In this document: positions 7,562 through 15,207 of the stretch, piece by piece
How positions within the stretch are numbered: position 1 is the stretch's first letter
Layout: each line of letters opens with the position of its first letter
DNA from: OFTM382 sp964352615
GTDB taxonomy: Bacteria > Planctomycetota > Phycisphaerae > Phycisphaerales > UBA1924
DNA: 19,767 nucleotides
Reading direction: 5' to 3'
Assembly: GCA_964352615.1 (NCBI GenBank)
Contig: CAYGSG010000052.1
Location: 1-19,767, forward strand
Program-made: the position numbers and the translations under genes
Notes under the pieces: generated by a model
The model's database searches: none
The model's input: the letters and a program-made list of their open reading frames with translations, nothing else
What the model was told of the DNA's origin: nothing

Positions 7562-9298
7562 TCAGACAATCGAGAGCAGGGTGTCGAGCAGTTCGTCAGC
7601 GGTCTGAATGACCCGTGCCGAGCCCTGATAGAGCCGCTGGAACGCGAGCAAGTTGATGGATTCCTCATCGAGGTTCACGCCGCTAACCGCGGCCCGCTGG
7701 GCCTCGAGGTTCGCGCGGACAATCGACGCGCCGTCGGCACGATCGGCCGCGGCTGCGGTGGCACCGGCGATGTCGCCCACCACATCGCGCCACGCGCCGC
7801 TGAAGCCCTGGCCGTCGAGCGCGTCGAGCGGCTGGCTCGAAAGGCCCGCGATGGCCATCGCGGCGCCGTTCTCGATAAACACGCCGTCGAGCATCGAGCC
7901 GGTACCCAGTCGCGTGGGCGACTCGATCAGATCGGCGCGCACCGCGATGTCGGCCGCGGACGCACCCTCGTAGAAACCGTTGACGCCGAGCACGGCCAAT
8001 GCATCCGAGCTGTCATCGCTGAACGCAAACGAGAACGCCGAGTCCGAGGCCACAGCGAGCCGGCCATCGGCGGTGAAGCGAGCGCTGAGCCCATCGATCG
8101 CGTCGAGCGCGGCGCGGATGTCTTCTGCCGAGGTGTCGTCGCCGAAGCCCGGCAAACCCGCATCGGTGAGCCCGTCGAGGTCGACATCGATTCGGGTGGT
8201 CGAGGTCTCGCCTGTCGCGGTGTTCATGACTTCAACGATGAACCCGCCGTTGCTCGCAGCGAACGGCAGGCCCGCCAGCGCCGCGTTGGTCGGGTCGTTG
8301 AGCGCGAGCGTGCGGTCGCCAAGCGCGAGCTGGACCGAACCGGTGGCGGTTTTGAGCCCGCCGTCGTTGGTGGATGTGGAGTGGATGCGGTTGACCTGGA
8401 AGATCAGCTCGGCGGCGATGTGGTCGAGGTCGTCGATGGCGCGATCGATGCCGCCGCGCCTGGCCGCGAGCAGTCCGCCGAGGATGCCCGATTCGATATC
8501 CAGCACGCTGCCGCCGTTGCCGACCGCGATGTCGGCGCGGACTTTGGAACCGTCAGAGCTAAGGCGCAGCTCCATCGGGCGGGCCGAACCGCCGAGCACG
8601 ACCGGGGTCGAACCGACGAGCACGTCGTACAAGCCGTTGGACTGTTCGATGACCGAGACATCGACCAGCGCGGCCAGCTCGCTAACAAGCTCATCTCGGC
8701 GGTCGCGCAGCGCGTTGGCGGTGGTCTGCCCGCCCTCGGCGGCGCCGATCTCGCGGTTGACGTCGGCGATCTGCGTGATGATCTGGTTGGCGCGTTCGAT
8801 CGCGTTGCCCAGTTGGCTGTCGACCTGGTCCTGGGTATCGCTGAGGCTGCCGCGAAGGCGCTGGAACATGTCCGCGAGCTGCGCGCCCTGCTGGAGCACG
8901 ACCGCGGACGATTCACTGAGGTTGGCCCGCTCGCTCCAGAGCGAGAAGAAGCCGGACAGTTCGCTCGATAGGTCCGCGCCGGTCAGTTCGTTGAGCGAGC
9001 CCTCGACCTGGCTGAGGATCGCGGACTCTTGCAACGCTGCGGCTTCGGTGTTGAGCCCGCGCCAGTAGCGTGCAAGCAGGGCTTGATCGACCTGCCGCTC
9101 GATCTCGGAGATGCCCACACCGTTGCCGATGGAACCAACGCCCGAGGTGTTGGAGCCGCGCACCGGCCTCAGGTGCGCGATCTGCCGGCTGTAACCGGGC
9201 GAGGCGGCGTTGGCGATGTTGTTCGATGCGACCTGAATGCCCGCCGAGGCAGCGTCCAGGCCGGAACGACCGATCAACATGGCTGAAGTAAGAGACAC
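7562..9298 (-). CDS. flgK: FlgK, hook-filament junction protein (HAP1)
   Basis: Flagellar hook-associated protein 1, the first junction protein on the hook tip, 578 aa (usual size 450-650). The N-terminus has the axial-protein signature SNNIANAASPGYSRQ (25-39), followed by long coiled-coil helices (about 60-220). The C-terminus (about 546-578) has ESINLLAFQRLYQGSARVIQ and the family-typical ADELLDTLLSIV end. The start codon is GTG, chosen because AAGGAG lies seven bases upstream and because the MSLTSAMLIGRSGL start matches the family; the next in-frame ATG (9280) has no such site. It lies 36 bases after flgN and 9 bases before flgL, in one operon with its probable chaperone FlgN. Confidence 0.94.
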   Translation of the reverse strand: MSLTSAMLIGRSGLDAASAGIQVASNNIANAASPGYSRQIAHLRPVRGSNTSGVGSIGNGVGISEIERQVDQALLARYWRGLNTEAAALQESAILSQVEGSLNELTGADLSSELSGFFSLWSERANLSESSAVVLQQGAQLADMFQRLRGSLSDTQDQVDSQLGNAIERANQIITQIADVNREIGAAEGGQTTANALRDRRDELVSELAALVDVSVIEQSNGLYDVLVGSTPVVLGGSARPMELRLSSDGSKVRADIAVGNGGSVLDIESGILGGLLAARRGGIDRAIDDLDHIAAELIFQVNRIHSTSTNDGGLKTATGSVQLALGDRTLALNDPTNAALAGLPFAASNGGFIVEVMNTATGETSTTRIDVDLDGLTDAGLPGFGDDTSAEDIRAALDAIDGLSARFTADGRLAVASDSAFSFAFSDDSSDALAVLGVNGFYEGASAADIAVRADLIESPTRLGTGSMLDGVFIENGAAMAIAGLSSQPLDALDGQGFSGAWRDVVGDIAGATAAAADRADGASIVRANLEAQRAAVSGVNLDEESINLLAFQRLYQGSARVIQTADELLDTLLSIV

Positions 9299-9334
9299 GC
9301 CGACTCCTTGCGAGCGATCGGGGGGAAAGTGCGG

Positions 9335-9874
9335 TTAGCTCGTGACGTCGAACCCGCTGACAACAACCGCACCGGCTTCGACCCGGCCCTGCGTCGAGTA
9401 CACGCCCGCGTGGCTCAGCGAGCGGTGGATCTGCTGAATGAGGCCCTGCATGTGCTGAGCGAGCGACGAACTCGCCAGCGCCAGCCGCGACTGTTCCTTG
9501 CGCAGCTGCACGACCGTCTCTTTGAGCTGATCGCCGAGTTCTTCGCACCGGGCGGTATCGAAGTTCGACAGGCTCGAGAGCACCTCGCGCAGCGAGACGC
9601 CCTGCCTGAACGCGACCAGCAGCGACGAACGCTCGCGGTTGAGCGATTCCGTGCGCACGTTGATCTCGGCCTGCTGACTCGCACAGCGAGCCATGCGCAC
9701 GCGGTCGGCCTGCGAGACCGCCAGGCGGTGCTCGCGGGTGTTGGCCAGCGCCTGCTTGTGCGCACGGAGCATCTCCGACAGCAGCGTTTCGAGCGATTCG
9801 AGCAGCGCTGCGGGTTCGAGCCGATTGCTCGCGGGCTTTGGCTGCACTGCTGGCTGCTTGAGGGGAAAACTCAT
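9335..9874 (-). CDS. flgN: FlgN-like export chaperone for FlgK/FlgL
   Basis: Small helical protein, 179 aa, matching the FlgN family in size, helical heptad pattern and position directly before flgK and flgL. FlgN escorts the junction proteins to the export gate. Visible features are a proline-containing N-terminal tail (1-20), a long charged helical hairpin (about 22-155: ESLETLLSEMLRAHKQAL, QLKETVVQLRKEQSRLAL) and the short YSTQGR motif near 158 that resembles the FlgN C-terminal end. The start ATG overlaps the flgJ stop codon by 4 bases (ATGA), so translation is coupled. The sequence is weakly conserved, so the call rests on both pattern and context. Confidence 0.75.
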   Translation of the reverse strand: MSFPLKQPAVQPKPASNRLEPAALLESLETLLSEMLRAHKQALANTREHRLAVSQADRVRMARCASQQAEINVRTESLNRERSSLLVAFRQGVSLREVLSSLSNFDTARCEELGDQLKETVVQLRKEQSRLALASSSLAQHMQGLIQQIHRSLSHAGVYSTQGRVEAGAVVVSGFDVTS

Positions 9875-10350
9875 GATGCTGCGTCCTCTTGCGTGTTCAC
9901 CCTGGCGGGCTCGGTCTTAGCGACGGAGTGCTCACGCATATCCTGTGCCAGCCGTTCGACAAGCCCGAATTGCCCGCTGCGGACGATCTCCTTGGCGGTG
10001 TGCGCATCGGTCATGGCCCGGAACTGCTGCTCGCCCTTGCCGGGCCCAAACGGCGGCGGGGCGTTGTTCGATTCGCGAAGCTGCTTGAGGATGGGCTCAA
10101 CGAGCGTCGTCGCCACAAGCTGCTCAGCGGTCTGGCGCGACTCGTCAACCTCGGCCAATTGATCTTGCGGGCCGCGACCAGCGATGGCCATGACCTCGGC
10201 GAACGACCGCTGCGTTGCACCGAGCGAGCCATCGCGCGCGGCGCTTCGTTCGTCAGCGAGCTTGAACACCCGGTGCTCAGAGGTCAACGCGATCGGTTCG
10301 GTGACCGCTTCGAGCGAGAAGAACACGGGCTGGGTGTTGAGCGCGGTCAT
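9871..10350 (-). CDS. flgJ: FlgJ-type rod-binding protein (no muramidase domain)
   Basis: 159-aa protein whose second half (about 72-145) resembles the FlgJ N-terminal rod-binding/cap domain: a helix with TAEQLVATTLVEPILKQLRE, then GKGEQQFRAMTDAHTAKEIV and a final FGLVERLAQDM helix. This domain caps the growing rod in the periplasm. The C-terminal peptidoglycan hydrolase domain of enterobacterial FlgJ is absent, as in several other phyla, so a separate enzyme must open the wall. The first 70 residues are low in recognisable features. The ATG at 10350 has GAGG about eleven bases upstream; the gene starts 13 bases after flgI and overlaps flgN by 4 bases. It sits where flgM is found in some genomes, but the sequence is not FlgM-like. 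Confidence 0.8.
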   Translation of the reverse strand: MTALNTQPVFFSLEAVTEPIALTSEHRVFKLADERSAARDGSLGATQRSFAEVMAIAGRGPQDQLAEVDESRQTAEQLVATTLVEPILKQLRESNNAPPPFGPGKGEQQFRAMTDAHTAKEIVRSGQFGLVERLAQDMREHSVAKTEPARVNTQEDAAS

Positions 10351-10363
10351 CGGTGGTAGTCCT

Positions 10364-11524
10364 CTAGTCGATGATGAGTTCGGCGTGGAGCTTGCCCATC
10401 TTCTTGAGCATCTGGAGGATCTCGATCTGCTGAGCCACTGGCACGTTGAGCCTGCGGAAGCTGGACTGCAGGTCCTCGAGCCTCGCGGTGTCGCGGTCGG
10501 TGGCGTCGGTCGAGATAGGCGTCCAGCCGCTGGTCTGCACGAGCGGGTCGAGCTCGGTCGGTTCGGGCTGAGGCGTGGTCGTCGAGATGGTCAGGCCATT
10601 AACGGTGATGGCGACCGGGCTGATGCGCACCTCGCCCGCGACCGCGATCGCGCCCGTTGCGCTGTTGACGATGACCCGCGCCGGCACGCCGAGCTGGCTT
10701 GGGTCGATGGGTGAGCCCATGACCTCGGCTATGAACGCCGACGGATCACGCCGGTCGGCCTCCGGGATGAACACGCGGATGGTTCGGTCGCCGATACCGA
10801 TGGCGTAGCGCTCGAATCGGCCATCGCTCTGGTCCCTGCTGCCGTTGGGCGAGACAGGCTGGCTCAGGCTCGCGAGCGATGCGAACTGCCCGTTGATCGA
10901 GGCCGCGATCTGGCTGACGGCTGCGTGGCCCCGGTACCAGGGCATCACGACGAGGTCGAATGTTGAGGCGCCGTCGCTCTCAACGCGGATATCGCGGATG
11001 ATCTGCGCGCCCTCGCGTACCACTCCCACGGTGGTGCGGGCCTGGTTCTGCGAGACGATCTCGCCGTAGGCGGTGGCAAAGACGGGATCGCCCGGGAAGG
11101 GCCCTCGCAGGATGCAGATTTCGAGCTTGCCGCCGTCGATGGAAGATGCGGAACCGACCGCGGAGACGGTGATGTCCATCGCGTCGTTCTTGTGCGCTCC
11201 GCCGCGCGGTATCTCGCAGGTGACGCTGACGAGCGCCACGGATTTGGTCTTGGCGACGGCTTCGAGATCGGGCATCGGGTTGCCCTGGGCCTGAAGCCAC
11301 GCGACCAACGGCTGGGCGACCATCAGCTCCTTGCCGTCGTCGCCCGTGCCCCCCAGACCGGTTACAAGGCCAAGTCCTTGAAGGACGTAGCGGGAGTCGT
11401 TCTTGAAGCGGGCGATCTCTTTGACCGTGGTCAGCTGCGCCGAGGCGGTAGAGGCCACGAGCGCCAACGCAACCGAGCACAGAACGAGCATCGTGGGCTT
11501 TGGCTTGGGCGTGGAGCGGGTCAT
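10364..11524 (-). CDS. flgI: FlgI, flagellar P-ring protein
   Basis: Periplasmic P-ring subunit that forms the rod bushing in the peptidoglycan layer, 386 aa, the family's usual size. A Sec signal peptide is visible (about 1-29, basic start then TMLVLCSVALALVASTASA). The mature part begins QLTTVKEIARFKNDSRYVLQ, followed by GLGLVTGLGGTGDD, the family hallmark, and later MDITVSAVGSASSIDGGKL and the C-terminal LKKMGKLHAELIID. The frame stays open for 67 codons upstream, overlapping flgH, but ATG 11524 gives the signal peptide and is preferred. It lies 50 bases after flgH. Export should need the Sec system plus FlgA. Confidence 0.95.
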   Translation of the reverse strand: MTRSTPKPKPTMLVLCSVALALVASTASAQLTTVKEIARFKNDSRYVLQGLGLVTGLGGTGDDGKELMVAQPLVAWLQAQGNPMPDLEAVAKTKSVALVSVTCEIPRGGAHKNDAMDITVSAVGSASSIDGGKLEICILRGPFPGDPVFATAYGEIVSQNQARTTVGVVREGAQIIRDIRVESDGASTFDLVVMPWYRGHAAVSQIAASINGQFASLASLSQPVSPNGSRDQSDGRFERYAIGIGDRTIRVFIPEADRRDPSAFIAEVMGSPIDPSQLGVPARVIVNSATGAIAVAGEVRISPVAITVNGLTISTTTPQPEPTELDPLVQTSGWTPISTDATDRDTARLEDLQSSFRRLNVPVAQQIEILQMLKKMGKLHAELIID

Positions 11525-11574
11525 TGCATTACGCAACGCAAGCCGCGTGCCAGAGGCCCGGCGAAGCAACGCGG

Positions 11575-12273
11575 TCAGAAGTTGAAGATGGCCTCGAACA
11601 CCTTGGGAATCAGGCCCTTGGTGCCGGCCTTGTGGACCTCGCCCTCGGTGCGCTGGAACACGTTCAAGTCGGCCATGTTGTAGGAAGCGACCGAGTTGTC
11701 GGTGCTTACGTCTTCCTGTCGGCACAGGCCGCTGAGCACGATGGTCTGCAACTCGCCCTGGTTGTTCGAGATGGTCTTGCGGGCTTCGAGCACGAGTGTG
11801 CCGTTGGGCTTGACATCGATAACAGTGGCCGCCACGCGTGCGGTGAACCGGTCCGTGCGCTCAAAGTCACCCTCGTTGGTGGATTCGTGCGAGCCGCCCA
11901 CCCCGACGTTCATGGGCAGGCGAGTGGAATCCCCGTTCTGGAACTGGAGTTCCATCAGGTGCCGAAGCGACGGGAACTCGCGGAGCGAGCCGCTGAGGTC
12001 GAAGTCCTTCTCGGTCTCCAGCTTCTGGTTGCTCTGCGAGCGGCTGGTCTCGTCGATGATGATCGTGATGATGTCGTGGATGGCGTAATCGCGGGGCTCG
12101 GGCACGCCCACATAGAGCATGCTCAGCCTGCTGAGTTCCGCATCGGCATCCGGGATGCCCCGCGCATCAGTCGGCGCGTTCCACCGCTGCTCAAACAGGC
12201 TCTGGGCGTGCGCCCCGCTGGCAGCGACCAACAGGCAGGCGGTGAGCGAAGCAGTCGAGTGGCGGCTGATCAT
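11575..12273 (-). CDS. flgH: FlgH, flagellar L-ring protein
   Basis: Outer-membrane L-ring subunit, 232 aa, typical of the family. The signal peptide is about residues 1-23, ending SGAHA before QSLFEQRW. The mature part shows YAIHDIITIIIDETSRSQSN (about 63-82), the standard FlgH block, then GTLVLEARKTISNNQGELQT and the C-terminal end. FlgH is normally a lipoprotein, but the only Cys near the N-terminus is Cys13, which lies before the hydrophobic core; no Cys lies after it, and the site looks like a signal peptidase I cut. The ATG overlaps the flgA stop codon by 4 bases (ATGA), and GAGG lies seven bases upstream. Its presence implies an outer membrane. Confidence 0.94.
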   Translation of the reverse strand: MISRHSTASLTACLLVAASGAHAQSLFEQRWNAPTDARGIPDADAELSRLSMLYVGVPEPRDYAIHDIITIIIDETSRSQSNQKLETEKDFDLSGSLREFPSLRHLMELQFQNGDSTRLPMNVGVGGSHESTNEGDFERTDRFTARVAATVIDVKPNGTLVLEARKTISNNQGELQTIVLSGLCRQEDVSTDNSVASYNMADLNVFQRTEGEVHKAGTKGLIPKVFEAIFNF

Positions 12274-13376
12274 GGTGAGGCCTCTTGGTCGGACTTTGAA
12301 GGATCCGTCTGATGCCGGTCGGGCTCGCTCAGGCTCACAGCCCGGCCCGGCCCGGTGACGCGCGCCCGCAGCGTGTTGGTGCGGTCGTTCTTGTCGACAA
12401 ACTCGATCACATCACCGACGGCTGCGTTCTCGCTCGCGCGGTACTCGACCGCGACGGCGATCGAGCCCACGATGACATCGACGATGGTGGGTTCGCCTCG
12501 CCTGATGACGATCGGCTGCTCAACGTGCGAGTGCAGCACGAGCGCCCCCGGCTGGAGCGGGCCGCGCGCGACCAAGCCGATGACACTGGTCGATGGGGCC
12601 GCGTCCACGTCGGTTGCGAGCCACTGCTGGTCGCTTGTGATGTCGTCCGTTCCAACCACCGCCCCCCGGCTGATGGGCCTTGCAACGGTGGCGACGGGCA
12701 TGAGGCGTGTGACTTCGACCCGCGTGATGCCCTCGGCAACGACACGGTCGCCCTCGAAGACCTTGACGGCAAAGGGCATGCGCGAGCCGTGGCCAAGCGG
12801 GCGGACATCCACCACGCGCCCCGCGTCGAGCGTGTCGAGCAGGGCCGAGTCGCGGTCCTGAAAGCTCAGACGCAACTCGCTCGGCTCAGCCGAGAGCATG
12901 GTTGCGATCTGCCGGGCAAGGTGTCCACGGACGGTATCGAGCGTGACGACCATCGAGGCATCGGGCGTGAGGTCGGGCTCGATCGTGGCGGGCGCCGATG
13001 CGGGCTGGTCGGTGGCCGGCGCATGCTGGCGCACATCGCAAGGCCCGCCGCGGATGATGACCATATCGCCGCGTTCGCCCAGCGCAGCGACCAGTGCTGC
13101 GCGCACGTCGGCTTGTTCGAGTCTGTGCCAGCCGTTGGTGTTGGTCTGAGTCTCTGGCAGCACAATTTCGGACTGCGCGATCGACGCGAGCAGCGACCCG
13201 TCGAGCGTGGCGATGGCCGACAGGGTGATGGGCGAACCCTCATCGATCCTGGCGACCGACCGCATTGTCACCGTGTCGTGCGCGTGCGAGGGCGCTGCCA
13301 GCCAAGCAAGCGTGAGCAGGCCGGTTAGGAGGCCGGTAAGCAGGCCAGTTGGCAGGTTCGCGGGGCGTTGGGTCAT
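12270..13376 (-). CDS. flgA: FlgA, P-ring assembly chaperone
   Basis: Periplasmic chaperone needed for P-ring (FlgI) polymerisation, 368 aa, longer than the roughly 220 aa of the enterobacterial protein. The signal peptide (about 1-32) contains a triple TGLL repeat and ends PSHA. The C-terminal half carries the SAF-like and FlgA core: VARPISRGAVVGTDDI (about 232-247), GLVARGPLQPGALVLHSHV, VIRRGEPTIVDVIVGSI, and ENAAVGDVIEFVDKND leading to RVTGPGRAV. The N-terminal half (about 35-200) is less recognisable. ATG 13376 has GGAG seven bases upstream. It lies 24 bases after flgG and overlaps flgH by 4 bases, so the ring proteins and their chaperone are made together. Confidence 0.9.
   Translation of the reverse strand: MTQRPANLPTGLLTGLLTGLLTLAWLAAPSHAHDTVTMRSVARIDEGSPITLSAIATLDGSLLASIAQSEIVLPETQTNTNGWHRLEQADVRAALVAALGERGDMVIIRGGPCDVRQHAPATDQPASAPATIEPDLTPDASMVVTLDTVRGHLARQIATMLSAEPSELRLSFQDRDSALLDTLDAGRVVDVRPLGHGSRMPFAVKVFEGDRVVAEGITRVEVTRLMPVATVARPISRGAVVGTDDITSDQQWLATDVDAAPSTSVIGLVARGPLQPGALVLHSHVEQPIVIRRGEPTIVDVIVGSIAVAVEYRASENAAVGDVIEFVDKNDRTNTLRARVTGPGRAVSLSEPDRHQTDPSKSDQEASP
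13316..13351. repeat. Three tandem 12-bp repeats inside the flgA signal sequence
   Basis: Units gcaggccggtta, ggaggccggtaa and gcaggccagttg run head to tail. On the minus strand they encode TGLL three times within the hydrophobic core of the FlgA signal peptide. The length is a multiple of three, so slippage would alter the core by four residues without a frameshift. Confidence 0.75.
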
Positions 13377-13400
13377 CGGGTCACTCCGTCGTGTCAGCGG

Positions 13401-14210
13401 TTACCGCTTGAGCTGGCCGACCGCACGGAGGGTTTCGTCGGCGGTGCGGATGGTCTGGCTGTTCATCTCGAACGCCCGCTGGGTGCGGATGAGTTCGATG
13501 AGTTCGCGGGTGGGATCGACGTTGGAGGCTTCGAGTGCTCCTTGTTGAACGCTGCCGCGGTTCTCGCTGCCCGGGTCACCCAGGAGGGGCGGACCGCTGG
13601 CGGCGGACTCGACGTACAGGTTCTCGCCGATCTGCTTGAGGCCCGCAGGGTTGACAAAGGCAGCGAGTTCGATCTGCCCGATCTCTTGCGGCGCCGCGGC
13701 TCCGGGCAACGTGACCGAGACGATGCCGGTGGGGCCGATGGCGATCGATTCAGCGCCGTCGGGGATGTTGATGCCCGGTTCGAGTCTGCGGCCCTGGTCG
13801 TTGGCGAGCACCATCTCGCCCTGGCTGTTGCGTGCAAAGTTGCCCGCGCGGGTGTACGCCACGCCGCCCTCGCCCGTCTCGTCCTGCACCTGCACCTGGA
13901 AGAACCCGGCGCCCTGGATCATGAGGTCCAGCGGCTCGTTGGTGGTGAGCGGGGCGCCCTGCTCGAAGTTGACCTGCGTGCCGCTGACCTTCACGCCGAG
14001 GCCTACATAGAGGCCCGTGGGGCGTTGGTCGCCGTTGGCGTTCTCAACGCCCGGCTGGGCCCGCTCGATGTACACGAGGTCCTGAAAGTTCGCCCGGCTC
14101 TGCTTGTAACCCGCGGTGTTGATGTTCGCCAGGTTGTTGGCGACCACGTCGAGCTGGGTGTTGAGGGCGGTCAGGCCGGAGGCCGCGGATTGCAGGGCGA
14201 GGATGGCCAA
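13401..14210 (-). CDS. flgG: FlgG, distal rod protein
   Basis: Distal rod protein of the flagellar basal body, 269 aa, close to the usual 260. N-terminal axial signature ANNLANINTAGYK at 24-36. FlgG-typical stretches include LGVKVSGTQVNFEQG, LDLMIQGAGFFQVQ and GVAYTRAGNF; the C-terminus reads LIELIRTQRAFEMNSQTIRT, followed by the end QLKR. The start codon is TTG (14210-14208), unusual but supported by GGAG seven bases upstream and by the family start MAI-ALxxAASGL. It lies 77 bases after flgF and 24 bases before flgA. The 77-base spacer shows no clear promoter. Confidence 0.95.
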   Translation of the reverse strand: MAILALQSAASGLTALNTQLDVVANNLANINTAGYKQSRANFQDLVYIERAQPGVENANGDQRPTGLYVGLGVKVSGTQVNFEQGAPLTTNEPLDLMIQGAGFFQVQVQDETGEGGVAYTRAGNFARNSQGEMVLANDQGRRLEPGINIPDGAESIAIGPTGIVSVTLPGAAAPQEIGQIELAAFVNPAGLKQIGENLYVESAASGPPLLGDPGSENRGSVQQGALEASNVDPTRELIELIRTQRAFEMNSQTIRTADETLRAVGQLKR

Positions 14211-14287
14211 GGCTGGGCTCCGTCTTACAGATGAACGGTCAGGGGCAGGGTGGAGGGCCGAGGGGGGCCGGAAGTGCTACGCAAACG

Positions 14288-15064
14288 TCACGCCAAGCGG
14301 GCGAACGTGTTGATCGCGCGTTCCAAGAGCTGGTCGTAGCGGGAGATCATCGAGATGTTCGACTCGGCGTCGCTGCCCGCTGACGACACCGCCATGATCG
14401 CGTTGATCGGGTTGACCGAGGATTGCTCGATGGAGCCCTGGCGGATGATCGCGGACGATTGCTGCGCGTTGTCGAGGCTGCCATTGGAGAGTGCGTAGAG
14501 ACTTGCGCCCGCTTTGCGCAGGCTCTGCGGGTCGGCGATGTCGAGCACGCCGATGCGGGCGATTCGCTGGCCTGCCTGGCGGATGGTCCCGTCGCCCTCG
14601 ATCTCGGCCCTGATGCCCGCCTTGAGCTTGATCGGGTCGTTCGAGTCGTCCAGCACCGGCAGGCCCTCGCGGTTGACGAGCATGCCGTCGGAATTCAGCG
14701 AGAACCGCCCATCGCGTGTGAGCCGGAGCGTGTCGCCCGAGTCGTCGCTGCCAGCACGGACCACGAAGAACCCGTCGCCCTGCAGCGCGAAATCGAGGTC
14801 GTTGCCCGTCTGGGTGATGGTGCCCTGCGTGTGGCCCGTGTGGGTGCGCAGGCCGTGAACGCCGCCGCCGAGCAGTTCGAGCAGTTCGTTCGAGGCCATC
14901 TGGCCCAGGCCCGCTTCTTCGCGGGCCGAGCCACGCTGGCGGACCAGCACGGAATCGACCTTGAAACCCGGGGTGTTGATGTTGGCGAGGTTGTTCGCCG
15001 CCACGTCCTGGCGGTACATGCTGTTAAGAGCGCCGGTGGCAGCGATGTAGAGGCCTTGGTGCAT
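14288..15064 (-). CDS. flgF: FlgF, proximal rod protein (FlgF/FlgG family)
   Basis: Rod protein, 258 aa. It starts MHQGLYIAATGALNSMYRQD, followed by ANNLANINTPGFK (23-35), and contains LDFALQGDGFFVV and LRLTRDGRF. The C-terminus has the axial motif with MISRYDQLLERAINTFARLA. FlgF is favoured because flgG follows directly and FlgF is usually encoded just before FlgG. No Shine-Dalgarno site precedes ATG 15064, which is placed by homology. A sigma-54-type promoter just upstream would give a transcript starting almost at the ATG. It is the first gene of the minus-strand flagellar operon and is divergent from the dehydrogenase gene. Confidence 0.9.
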   Translation of the reverse strand: MHQGLYIAATGALNSMYRQDVAANNLANINTPGFKVDSVLVRQRGSAREEAGLGQMASNELLELLGGGVHGLRTHTGHTQGTITQTGNDLDFALQGDGFFVVRAGSDDSGDTLRLTRDGRFSLNSDGMLVNREGLPVLDDSNDPIKLKAGIRAEIEGDGTIRQAGQRIARIGVLDIADPQSLRKAGASLYALSNGSLDNAQQSSAIIRQGSIEQSSVNPINAIMAVSSAGSDAESNISMISRYDQLLERAINTFARLA

Positions 15065-15076
15065 GGCTGTGCGTAC

Positions 15077-15091
15077 GCAACGGGCGTGCCG
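15077..15091 (-). promoter_or_regulatory. Sigma-54 (RpoN) type promoter before flgF
   Basis: On the minus strand CGGCACGCCCGTTGC matches the consensus TGGCACG-N4-TTGC at every defined base but the first, with GG-N10-GC spacing. The predicted start of transcription is near 15065, next to the flgF ATG at 15064. A-rich tracts (CCAAAAAGCC, ACAAAACC) lie directly upstream at about 15093-15112, which may favour bending. Sigma-54 control of flagellar genes is known in many bacteria; use in this organism is inference. Confidence 0.65.
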
Positions 15092-15207
15092 TGCGGTTTT
15101 GTGGGCTTTTTGGTATCCTTAGGCGTCCGCCCCGGCCCCCCCAGCCGCGTCGCAGCCCGGCCCCAGTCCGTCGTTAGCCCGGCACGAGCCACGATCGGAG
15201 ATCCGCC

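Noticed and set aside
7980..9068. Long plus-strand open frame of 362 codons opposite flgK
   Set aside because: It is a shadow of flgK in GC-rich DNA: Ser/Pro/Ala-rich translation, no family resemblance, and the minus-strand frame is a clear FlgK.
12312..13328. Plus-strand open frame of 338 codons opposite flgA
   Set aside because: Shadow frame with His/Asp/Arg/Gly-rich low-complexity translation; the flgA frame on the other strand is supported by overlap with flgH and by homology.
15091..15119. Possible sigma-70 promoter for the dehydrogenase (TATCCT at 15114-15119)
   Set aside because: The -10 match is only four of six and no acceptable -35 lies at 16-18 bases spacing.
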